Assembly (NCBI RefSeq): GCF_946478785.1 | Contig: NZ_CAMLDD010000035.1 | Coordinates: 1 to 36,362, forward strand | Length of the DNA: 36,362 nt | DNA from: an uncultured Flavobacterium sp. | GTDB taxonomy: Bacteria; Bacteroidota; Bacteroidia; Flavobacteriales; Flavobacteriaceae | Direction of reading: 5' to 3' | Part shown: positions 1-9,200 of the stretch, one piece after another | Layout: every line of letters starts with the position of its first letter | Position numbering within the stretch: the stretch's first letter is position 1 | The notes under the pieces: model-generated | Told to the model about the DNA's origin: nothing | The model's database searches: none | What the model saw: the letters and a program-made list of their open reading frames with translations, nothing else | Program-made: the position numbers and the translations under genes

Positions 1-60
1 ACAATTCTTTGTGAAACTCTGTGAAAAAACTCTGCGGAACTCTGTGAAATAAATACGCAC
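1..60. repeat. 60-bp direct repeat, copy 1
   Basis: This 60-bp block recurs at 159-218 with only two mismatches (at the 12th and 16th base). Inside it the short unit 'ctctg(t/c)g(a/g)a' recurs about three times, so it looks like a small tandemly built intergenic repeat. It may continue to the left of the window. No open frame of use crosses it. Confidence 0.85.
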
Positions 61-119
61 AAAGTAAAAATGACAGCCTCTTTAGCTTTTGGCAATTCTA
101 ATTTCTATATAAATTTTAA

Positions 120-181
120 CGCAGAGATTCGCAGTCATACAGATTTGCAAAGTATAAAACAATTCTTTGCGAATCTCTGTG
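120..181. repeat. imperfect inverted repeat between the 60-bp repeats
   Basis: Bases 120-133 (cgcagagattcgca) pair with 168-181 (tgcgaatctctgtg), 13 of 14 positions, around a loop of about 34 nt. It could be a terminator or processing hairpin for a gene left of the window, or part of a mobile intergenic repeat family. There is no clean T-run on either side. Confidence 0.6.
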
Positions 182-218
182 AAAAAACTCTGCGGAACTC
201 TGTGAAATAAATACGCAC
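159..218. repeat. 60-bp direct repeat, copy 2
   Basis: Second copy of the block at 1-60 (58 of 60 bases equal). Its left part, 168-181, is also nearly the reverse complement (13 of 14) of 120-133, so 120-181 can fold into a long hairpin. The two copies bracket about 100 bp of unrelated DNA. It is upstream of the PUL promoter and not obviously part of it. Confidence 0.85.
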
Positions 219-327
219 CAGTAAATTGAAACTAATACATGTGCATCAAATTAAGTAAATGTATTTTTAAAGTATATTTTTTACGATAGAAGCAGAAAAA
301 CACATTTTAAATAGTAAAAATACTGAT

Positions 328-360
328 TTACCCCTCCTATAATGTTGTAATTACCCCCTT
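328..360 (+). promoter_or_regulatory. TTACCCC direct repeats upstream of susC
   Basis: Two near-identical 10-mers, ttacccctcc (328-337) and ttaccccctt (351-360), lie in the same orientation 23 bp apart, about two helical turns, just upstream of the predicted promoter. Direct repeats at helical spacing are typical of activator sites. A hybrid two-component or AraC-type regulator encoded outside the window would be the usual PUL activator. That assignment is inference. Confidence 0.45.
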
Positions 361-387
361 TTGCTCCTAAGTGTTATGTTAGATTTG
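360..387 (+). promoter_or_regulatory. predicted susC promoter
   Basis: TAGATTTG at 380-387 matches the Bacteroidota -7 consensus TAnnTTTG exactly. TTTG at 360-363 could be the -33 element, but the spacer of 16 nt is slightly short. Transcription would begin near 394 and leave an untranslated leader of about 125 nt, which is normal for susC genes. Confidence 0.5.
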
Positions 388-519
388 TATTGCAATCTAT
401 ATGTTAATTGCTTGATAACGTGTGCTTAAAATTTAAATTGTAAAAAACACACTTAACTGTATTTATATCTTTTTTGCAAAAAACTTAACTAATTAATTAA
501 CCAAAAATTACAACCAAAG

Positions 520-3500
520 ATGACAAATTTTATTAGGAAAATCAAAGCTCCTGATTATGTATCTGGATTTGATTTTAAAAAGAGACTTACCTTTTTTTGT
601 GTATTAGTTTCTTTATCTCAAGTGCAGGTATACGCTGCTAGTTTCAGTAGTATATCAGGAGTCGAAAAAACAGAGCAGCAAAACAGTATAACCGGAGAAG
701 TTAAAGACCAAAATGGCTTGCCGCTGCCTGGAGCTTCTGTCTCGATAAAGGGAACCAAAATAGGTGCTATTACAGATTTTGACGGAAAATTTAGCTTAGC
801 AGGAGATGAAAATTCAGTATTGGTAGTTTCCTTTGTTGGCTATGTAACCCAGGAAATTCCCGTAAAAAACAAATCTAACATCCTTGTACAGTTAAAAGAA
901 AATGCTGCTTCTTTAGAGGAAGTGGTAGTAGTGGGATATGGTAAAATGAAGAAAAAGGATTTAACCGGATCAATTGTTCAGGTTAAACCGGAAGCTTTGG
1001 CCAATCAAAATCCACAGACCGTTCAGGATTTATTGCGAGGTGTTCCTGGTCTGAAAGTTGGTTATTCTGCTGACGCAAAAGGAGGAGGGTCTTTACAAGT
1101 TCGTGGACAGACTTCTGTTTACAATCCGGATGGTGCTAATCATAATTCACCGCTAATAATTTTAGACGGAATGCAATTTTATGGGGAGCTTTCAGAAATT
1201 AATCCTGATGATATTGGGCAGATAGATATCTTAAAAGATGCCTCAGCTACTGCTGTATACGGGTCAAGGGCAGCCGCAGGGGTTATTGTTATTTCAACAA
1301 AAAGAGGAAAAACCGGTAAGCCCATTATTAATTTTACTACAAACATGACGATTGTCAATGAAAGTGCCTACCGGGATGTGTATTCCCCAGAAGGGTATAT
1401 AAAATACCGTCAGGATTGGGAGACTGCTAAAACGTATGGTCAAAACACAGCAACAGGAAATTATGAGGCATGGATTACGGGTACAGCTGCTGGTAAAGCG
1501 GGGTATTACACAAATCCTAACCAATTAGATGAATATGGAATAACTCCGGATCAATGGCTGGCTTATCAACCCATCGGACAAACGCAAGGAAAGAGCCTGA
1601 ATGAGGTATGGGGGCAACGTTTGGGTATCATTGATGCTACGCTTTTGAAAAATTTTACTGAAGGAAAAACGCACGATTGGTACAGCAGCACTTTTAGAAC
1701 AGGAATCAATCATGACAATAATTTAAGTGTTTCCGGAGCAAGTGATAAAGTAAATTATTATATGTCATTGGGGTATCTAACTTCTGAAGGAGCTATTCAG
1801 GGCAATGATTATGCTGCCGTTCGCGCGAATATGAAAGTGGATGCAAAAATCACGAGCTGGCTTGAATTTGGAGCTAACATTAATTTTCAGGACCGTACAG
1901 ATGGGGACATAGCAGTTGGTACCGGGACTAATTACTGGGATGCCAATATGTTGAGAAACAGTCCATTTTCGAACTTTACAGATGCAAACGGGGAATATGA
2001 GAGACAACCAATGGGGCAAACCATCGGAGGCTATAACTATTACTATGACCGACAATTTTTGGAACTTGAAAAAGGATATACTATTTTGAATACCATTTTC
2101 AATACTAAGATAAATTTGCCTTTTGGCATTACGTATTCATTTAATGTTGCACCCCGCTATCAATTTTTTTACAATCGTTATTTTCAGTCGTCAGGTCATA
2201 AAGGCTGGAATCCTGTTAACATAGGAGTAGATAGAGATAGCGGCAAAAATTTTACATGGAACCTCAATAATACTTTGGCATGGGATTATACATTTGCTGA
2301 AAAACACCACTTCATAGCCACTTTTGTTCAGGAAGCTGAAGAGCTTCAAACATGGTCAGATATTATTAGAGCCCGCAACATTAAGCCTTCAGATGCATTA
2401 GGCTTCCACAATACTGCCAATGGGACTCTTTTAAACAGCTCATTTTCTACTACAGATACACGTCAGACAGCCGCAGCATTAATGGCAAGACTTTTCTATT
2501 CGTTTGATAATCGCTATATGATAACAGGAACGATACGTCGCGATGGATATTCTGCATTTGGGGCTTCATATCCTTATGCTACTTTTCCTTCTGTAGCATT
2601 AGGATGGAACTTTAACAATGAAAGCTGGTTCAGTTGGGATACCATGAGTACAGGTAAATTACGCTTGTCGTGGGGTAAAAATGGAAACAGGACACTTGCT
2701 GATCCATACTTGGCTTTGGCAAACTTAACTTCAGGAACCGGGGCAACAATGGGGTATATTGATGCCTCAGGAAATATTGTTGATACTAAATATTTATTTA
2801 TTGATCGAATGGCAAATCCAAATCTGCAATGGGAAAAAACAACTGCAACAAATATTGGTCTTGATATGGGTTTCTTAAATGACCGTATTACAAGCACCAT
2901 AGATATTTACAGAATGATTACCAATGATATGATTATGAGTCAGCGTCTGCCTGATTTCACTGGATTTTCATCGATTGCAACTAATCTTGGGGAGGTAGAA
3001 AACAGAGGTATTGAAATAAGCCTGAATACTTTAAATATAAAAAATCCAAATTTTGAGTGGACTACCACCGTTGCTTTTTCATACAACAAAAATACCATTA
3101 ATGCCTTATATGGCAATATGGAAAATATTACGGATGCCAATGGTAATGTTATTGGAACCAGAGAATCTGATGACAGGACCAATGGATGGTTTATTGGCAA
3201 ACCGATATCCCAAATCTGGGATTATAAAGTCATTGGAATCTGGCAAAAAGAAGAGTGGGAAGAAGCTCAAAAACACGGACAACGCCCTGGTGACCCAAAA
3301 GTTGAAAACAGTTACACTGGCGATGATGTTAATGGAAACCCTGTTTATAATGAAAAAGACAAACAGTTTTTAGGAGAAACAGCTCCTCCAATTAACTGGT
3401 CACTTCGTAACGAGTTTAGATTTTATAAAAATTGGAATCTGGCCATTAATATGTATTCCTACATGGGACACAAATCGCTTGATGGACGCTATATGAATAC

Positions 3501-3852
3501 TTACAACGATGGCAGTTTGTATACCAACAACTATAATCCGTTTGTAAACCCATACTGGACAATTGATAATCCAACAAATGACTGGGCGCGTCTGGATGCA
3601 AGAGGACCTGCAGGAGCGGGAACAGCAAAATTATACGATCGCAGTTTTATTCGTTTAGATAATATTTCTCTGGCTTATACGCTTCCTAAGGATCTTTTAG
3701 ATCGTTTGCATGTGAACAATTTCAAAATTTATGCTTCTGTTCAAAACGCTGCAACATGGTCTGCTTCAGGTGAATGGAAATATTATGGAGATCCGGAAAC
3801 TGGGGGACTGGCGACACGAATGTTTAATTTAGGTTTTAACGTTTCACTTTAA
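520..3852 (+). CDS. SusC/RagA-family TonB-dependent outer-membrane transporter
   Basis: This is the outer-membrane channel that imports oligosaccharides released at the cell surface, with energy supplied through TonB. The N-terminus has a long basic n-region and a signal peptide that probably ends near VYA-AS (residues 38-40). Residues 56-130 are a carboxypeptidase-regulatory-like (CarboxypepD_reg) fold, with the hallmark GLPLPGASVSIKGT and FDGKFSL. The TonB box/plug follows (VVVGYGKMKKKDLTGSI, about 137-153, then QTVQDLLRGVPGL and ILKDASATAVYGSRAAAGVI). The rest is a long beta-barrel ending in LGFNVSL. At 1110 residues it is a normal, complete length. No Shine-Dalgarno precedes the ATG, only an A-rich leader as usual in this phylum. 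The susD partner starts 13 nt after its stop. The glycan is not readable from SusC itself. Confidence 0.97.
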   Translation: MTNFIRKIKAPDYVSGFDFKKRLTFFCVLVSLSQVQVYAASFSSISGVEKTEQQNSITGEVKDQNGLPLPGASVSIKGTKIGAITDFDGKFSLAGDENSVLVVSFVGYVTQEIPVKNKSNILVQLKENAASLEEVVVVGYGKMKKKDLTGSIVQVKPEALANQNPQTVQDLLRGVPGLKVGYSADAKGGGSLQVRGQTSVYNPDGANHNSPLIILDGMQFYGELSEINPDDIGQIDILKDASATAVYGSRAAAGVIVISTKRGKTGKPIINFTTNMTIVNESAYRDVYSPEGYIKYRQDWETAKTYGQNTATGNYEAWITGTAAGKAGYYTNPNQLDEYGITPDQWLAYQPIGQTQGKSLNEVWGQRLGIIDATLLKNFTEGKTHDWYSSTFRTGINHDNNLSVSGASDKVNYYMSLGYLTSEGAIQGNDYAAVRANMKVDAKITSWLEFGANINFQDRTDGDIAVGTGTNYWDANMLRNSPFSNFTDANGEYERQPMGQTIGGYNYYYDRQFLELEKGYTILNTIFNTKINLPFGITYSFNVAPRYQFFYNRYFQSSGHKGWNPVNIGVDRDSGKNFTWNLNNTLAWDYTFAEKHHFIATFVQEAEELQTWSDIIRARNIKPSDALGFHNTANGTLLNSSFSTTDTRQTAAALMARLFYSFDNRYMITGTIRRDGYSAFGASYPYATFPSVALGWNFNNESWFSWDTMSTGKLRLSWGKNGNRTLADPYLALANLTSGTGATMGYIDASGNIVDTKYLFIDRMANPNLQWEKTTATNIGLDMGFLNDRITSTIDIYRMITNDMIMSQRLPDFTGFSSIATNLGEVENRGIEISLNTLNIKNPNFEWTTTVAFSYNKNTINALYGNMENITDANGNVIGTRESDDRTNGWFIGKPISQIWDYKVIGIWQKEEWEEAQKHGQRPGDPKVENSYTGDDVNGNPVYNEKDKQFLGETAPPINWSLRNEFRFYKNWNLAINMYSYMGHKSLDGRYMNTYNDGSLYTNNYNPFVNPYWTIDNPTNDWARLDARGPAGAGTAKLYDRSFIRLDNISLAYTLPKDLLDRLHVNNFKIYASVQNAATWSASGEWKYYGDPETGGLATRMFNLGFNVSL

Positions 3853-3865
3853 TAATTATTCAACA

Positions 3866-5845
3866 ATGAAAGGATATATAAAAAATAGAATCTCAATACT
3901 GGCACCTTTAGTAGCGACTGCTCTTTTGGTTTCTTGTTCAAAAGATTTTCTGGAACCCGATCCACTTTCGTTTTATGAGCCTGAAACCACATTTACTACA
4001 GAAGCCGGTGTTCAGGCAATTTTAGCAAGTGCCGATAAACAATTGCGCAATAATTATATTCATTATAATGCTGCAGGTAATAGTGTGCCTATTGGTACGG
4101 AATATGTTTTCTCTGATATGGCCAAATATGGAAAAACGGACAATACCAGTACTATTTCTGATTTTGCTAACACTATAGTGCCTACCGGAAGCTTTAAAAC
4201 AGCTACAAATGATGATTTTTACCTTGGATTTTACTGGGTTGAAGCCTATGCCGGCATTAAGCATGCAAATACCATATTGACATACATAGATAATCTGATA
4301 GGTTTAACTCAGGAAGTTAAGAATAAATATATCGGTCAGGCCTATTTTCACAGAGCATACCGTTATTTAAATCTGGTCTATCAATTTGGAGATATACCGC
4401 TGATCACTAAAATTTTGGAGGTTCCAAAGCAAAGTTATTATTCAACTAAAAAGGAGGCCATTATCGAAATGATTACAGCAGATATGGAGAAGGCTGTAGA
4501 ATGGGTACCAGAGCAATCAAAATTGCCTTATCTGGGTTTGGTTAATAAAGGAGCATGCCGTCAGTTGTTGATTAAGTGTTATCTGGCTTCCGGCAGATTT
4601 CAGGAAGCAGAGGCACAGGCAAGTATTCTTATTGATCAGTCAGGCTATTCTTTGATGCAGAGCAATTTTGGAACTTTTGATCCGGGAGGAAATCCACAAA
4701 CATGGGCAATTACCAGAAATGTCATTTGGGATTTACATCGTCCTGAGAACAAGATTATTGCTGCAAACAGAGAAGCTATAATGGTTATGCCAAATGGTGG
4801 AGTACAATCATTTTTACCGTTTGCCTCGATGAGGATTTTTGGTCCAAACTGGAATTCAGGTACTCTTACTACCCCTGATGGGAAACAAGCAGCAAATCGT
4901 TTTCCTTCAAACAATACCAATTACCAGGCTAATTATGATTATGCAAGAGCATTCGGACGTGGTATTGCTACAATTAGTGCTTCCTATTATTCTCAGGTTC
5001 CTATGTGGATCGTAAACGGTATTGAGGATAAGCAGGATCTTAGACATAACAGCACTGTTGGCAACTGGGTAAATATGGAAAATCTTAAATACAGTGATAA
5101 AACTTCTGCTCACTATCAGCAAAACTTCAGATTAAAAGAAGGAAACGTTATACTATCAAAAGATACCCTTCGCGAATGGTTTGATTTTCCGCTGTATAAA
5201 ATTTATTTGCATGATGTTGTAAATGAAACTAATCCAAATGCAAATGATTTTCAGGGAGCCAGTACCGGAAGTAAAGCGCATTGGTACTTATATCGATTAG
5301 CCGAAACGTATCTGTTAAGAGCAGAAGCACGTTTTTATCAGGGTAATGTTGGCGGGGCAGCTCAGGATGTAAATGCAATCAGGACCAGAGCAGGTGCGTC
5401 ACAAATGTACGGGCAGGTAACGATAGGTGATATTTGTGCAGAAAGAGGAAGAGAACTTTACCTGGAAGAATGGAGAAATGTAGAGCTTAAACGTATTTCC
5501 CACTGTCTCGCCCTTAGCGGAAAACCGGATGAGTGGGGTCAGACATACAATTTAAGCAATTGGGATAAACAATCCGGGACTGATGCTGCCGGAGGCAGTT
5601 ACTGGTACCAGCGTATTTCACATTATACGCTATATAACAAACATCCAAGCGGAATCGTTGTGCCAAATGGCACTAAGTTTTATACCATGGACAAACGTAA
5701 TAATTATTGGCCTATTCCAAACAGTGCTATAACAGCTAATACTAAAGGTAAATTAAGCCAGAACTACGGTTACGATGGTTATGATCCTAATGTGAAGGTT
5801 TGGGATAAATGGCAGGATGCTGTTGCAGATGAAAGTGTATTGTAA
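3866..5845 (+). CDS. SusD/RagB-family surface glycan-binding lipoprotein
   Basis: This is the lid and glycan-binding partner of the SusC transporter just upstream. It starts with a lipoprotein signal peptide whose lipobox ends in LLVSC (Cys24), followed by SKDFLEPDPL, as in most SusD proteins. The N-terminal half carries TPR-like helices (for example YIGQAYFHRAYRYLNLVYQFGDIPLI, shown in part by FHRAYRYLNL). The C-terminal half has the RagB signature AETYLLRAEARF with ERGRELYLEEWRNVELKRI. At 659 residues it is longer than many SusD proteins (about 500-600), so it may carry extra loops for a bulky branched ligand. It is co-transcribed with susC; a hairpin at 5994-6036 follows. Confidence 0.96.
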   Translation: MKGYIKNRISILAPLVATALLVSCSKDFLEPDPLSFYEPETTFTTEAGVQAILASADKQLRNNYIHYNAAGNSVPIGTEYVFSDMAKYGKTDNTSTISDFANTIVPTGSFKTATNDDFYLGFYWVEAYAGIKHANTILTYIDNLIGLTQEVKNKYIGQAYFHRAYRYLNLVYQFGDIPLITKILEVPKQSYYSTKKEAIIEMITADMEKAVEWVPEQSKLPYLGLVNKGACRQLLIKCYLASGRFQEAEAQASILIDQSGYSLMQSNFGTFDPGGNPQTWAITRNVIWDLHRPENKIIAANREAIMVMPNGGVQSFLPFASMRIFGPNWNSGTLTTPDGKQAANRFPSNNTNYQANYDYARAFGRGIATISASYYSQVPMWIVNGIEDKQDLRHNSTVGNWVNMENLKYSDKTSAHYQQNFRLKEGNVILSKDTLREWFDFPLYKIYLHDVVNETNPNANDFQGASTGSKAHWYLYRLAETYLLRAEARFYQGNVGGAAQDVNAIRTRAGASQMYGQVTIGDICAERGRELYLEEWRNVELKRISHCLALSGKPDEWGQTYNLSNWDKQSGTDAAGGSYWYQRISHYTLYNKHPSGIVVPNGTKFYTMDKRNNYWPIPNSAITANTKGKLSQNYGYDGYDPNVKVWDKWQDAVADESVL

Positions 5846-6216
5846 TATGCTAAATACAATAATTTGAATGTAAGAATGCCACAAAGTTAATAGCTCAGAA
5901 TTGCCTAACATTTTCAGCTTTAAACGAGAGTACATTCATTTTAAAAAAGGTTAAATTTTTGCCCCCTCAATTAATAGTTTTTAAAAAAGTATGGACCACT
6001 AAAGCATTATCTGTAAAAGGATAATGCTGGCGGTCTTTATGAATCTGGATTTAAGGCTAATGATGTTGAGTTCTGCTTCAATCCAGTTATAATTCATAAA
6101 TCAATAAAATTTTACCGGTTCAAAACTGCAGCAGTCTTTTGGTTTCTGCACCATTAATCAGTTACTAACTAAAAATGTAAACAAAAATTTTAAACAATTT
6201 TTTAATAAAACTTCAT
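5846..6216 (+). other. 371-bp spacer between susD and the GH128 gene
   Basis: No open frame of credible size. It holds a strong hairpin (5994-6036) and AT-rich leader DNA before the next gene. No TAnnTTTG box was found, so the downstream enzyme genes may depend on read-through past the hairpin or on a non-consensus promoter. Confidence 0.6.
5994..6036 (+). terminator. hairpin after susD (terminator or attenuator)
   Basis: The stem agcattatc (6003-6011) / gataatgct (6020-6028) is perfect. It is extended outwards by gacc (5994-5997) / ggtc (6032-6035) across a small internal loop. Only a short 'tcttta' follows, so termination is probably partial. Such hairpins after susCD often lower expression of distal genes or stabilise the susCD transcript. 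Confidence 0.55.
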
Positions 6217-9200
6217 ATGAAAAAATTATACACTTTTTTAATATTCGGGCTATCGGTCTTTTTATTCCGGATACAGGCACAGGCTCCTAACTTGCCAGTC
6301 AAAGTAAATTTAGCGACTTCATTAAGTGGCTCAAAGACATTTAGTAATGATGCAGCTTCAGATGTGATATCATTTCCATTATCCAATCAGACAGAGTTTA
6401 CACTGGAAGTAAAAGCCAAAGTAAATTCGGCACAGGGCAGGGGATTGGATGTAGAAGTTAAAAATACAGCCGGACTTGGATTCAGGACTTCATTAGATAA
6501 AACAACTTTTAATCATTCTACAAATTTATCGGCATTAGAAAATTTAAGCTCTTCTGCTAATAATGCTCAGGAACAGACTTACAGATATGCTGTAAAAAAT
6601 GGTCTTGTAAATATTTATCAGGATGGACATTTTTTAACTTCAAAAGCCTTGGATTTCGTAATTGATAATTCAGTAGTACAAACTGTCTACGGTTCAGATA
6701 ACCTGTTGGGAAGATGGGCTGGAGTGGCAGGTAATAATTCGGGTAAACCAAATGATTACGGTTGGGCAAATACATCTGCAAGCCTTCCCTGGAATACGGC
6801 CAATTCTACTAGCGGGGTTAGATATCTGGATGTGACTTCTGGCCACACATTTGAATCAGACAATACAACTTATAATGGAAGGATCATGTACATCCGCTGG
6901 GATAACAGCGCTTACTCAACTTCGACCTACAGCTATCCCGTAACATTAGAAAAAAACCTCAAATACGAATTTTCATGGATTTATGAATATGTTTCTAATT
7001 CAGCTCCCGGAACTCCTATTAATGTAGCCATTTCAACAGCTGCGAACGGAACCGGAGTGATAGCTACTAAATCATTTGTAACCGGAAATGCCAATAAATT
7101 AAGAAAAGGTGATTTTTCTTTTATCGCAACTGCTGATGGTACATTTTATATCACCATTACAGCAGGATCCGGACTTATGGCAATTGGAGATTTAAAACTT
7201 AAATCTTCTAATTTACTTAATGTTTGGGATGGTTTTGCTAATGATAATTCAGGAACACCTGCTACTTATGGCTGGACAAATTCTGCTTCTTCTGCAATTT
7301 TTAATACAGCAAACTCCGCAAGTGGCGTACGATATATGGATGTAACTTCTGGACATGCCCTTGAATCGGATGGAACAAATTATTCAGGAAGGTTACTTTA
7401 TGTCAGATGGGATTCAGGTATGGAAAATTCTGTTTATTCATTTCCAATACAATTAGAAGCATCAAAAGATTATCAGTTTTCATGGCTATATGAATACATT
7501 TCAAATTTAGCTCCCGGATCACAAATGAATGTATCTGTTTCAACAGCAGTTAATGGTGGAGGTACAGTTCTTGCCACTAAAAATTTTACAACAGGCAATG
7601 TTAATAAACTAAGAAAAGGAGATCTATCGTTCCAGTCTCAGGCTTCAGGTACTTATTATATCAATATAACCGGCGATAACGCACTTTTTGGAATAGCAGA
7701 TTTAAAAGTTAAAGAACAGCAAACTGCAAATATTATCATTGGTAAAAATTATGCAGTTGGAGCGGTTGATATGGTGGTTAGTTCCGTAACTTTTGAAGAG
7801 ACAGCTTATGCGCCTGAAAAAATCATCAGTCCCTCAGTCGAAAATGTAGAAATTACGAGCAGCCTGAGTGTTGGAGCTTATGCAAAATCAAAGGTGGTTT
7901 TAAATTCGGCTGCATCTTTATATTTAAAAAATGCTTACAATCCGTTGATTAATACAACAGTAAATTTAAATTCGGCAAATGCCCGACTGTATTTTGAAAA
8001 TGTTAAACCTTCTGAAGTTATTAATTCCTATCTGCAATATATATCGATAAACGGGACTATAGCAAGCAATGGTATCAATGCAGATGTTTCCAATTATGCA
8101 GGTGGTGCCGTCGTAGCGCCTTATTCTGTAGATGAAAAACCATTAGAAGTTTTTACTGCCGAAAATTTTGGGGGAACTTCTCAGCAATATGCAGCTGTTA
8201 CACCATTTGATAATTTAGGAGCATTTGATAATGTTATCAAGTCATTTAAGTTAAAAAAAGGATATATGGCAACCTTCGCTACTAATGTAGACGGATCCGG
8301 ATACAGCAGAGTTTTTATAGCAGAAAATCAAGATTTGGAAATTCCCGTTTTGCCTGTTAATTTAAACGGAACGATTTCGTTTATCAGAACAATGAAATGG
8401 CATGAAGTTAATAAAAAAGGACTGGCAGGCGGAAGTGTCGAGGCTATGGATGCGACCAATATTACGTGGTATTACAACTGGAATACCGGAATGGACACGA
8501 CACCAAATGTGGAATATGTACCTATAAGACAAACTAATTTCTGGCCTTCATTTACGCCTGCTTACACAAAAGAAGGTTACACACATCTTTTAGGATTTAA
8601 TGAACCGGACAGACCCGATCAGGCCAATATGACGGTTGAAGCTGCTATAGCTTCCTGGCCGGCACTGATGAAGTCAGGTTTGCGATTAGGTTCTCCGGCA
8701 ACGTCAGATCCGTTCAATCCGTGGATGGGCAATTTTATGACTCAGGCTGAGGCCAATAATTACCGAATTGATTACGTTGCGATTCACTGTTATTGGTACA
8801 AAACCTCTGCGCAATGGAAAAGTGATTTGCAAAATATATACGACAGATACAAAAGACCGCTTTGGATTACAGAATGGAACATAGGAGCAAACTGGACAGG
8901 AAATAACTTTCCTGATGGACCAACTTTACTTACTGATGCAAATGCCATTAAGCACAAAAATGATCTGGCAGCAATATTAACCGTGTTGGAAGCTACCGAT
9001 TATGTAGAGCGTTATTCCATATACAATTGGGTACAGGATGCAAGGGCAATGTATGTTACTATAGATGATGCTTTTAAGACGAGAAATCCAAACTGGCAAA
9101 ATTATGTGTGGCTTCAAACTGCTCCGGTGATTTCAAGCACAGCTACAAGTTATGTGGTTTTAACACCCGCTGGAGAATATTATGCAAATAATGCTTCTGC

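Noticed and set aside
1..218. 60-bp repeats as a CRISPR array
   Set aside because: Only two copies, units too long, with internal sub-repeats, no regular spacers and no cas genes.
3053..3373. 106-residue frame inside susC on the same strand
   Set aside because: It lies wholly within a clear TonB-dependent transporter gene, and no promoter or conserved pattern supports it.
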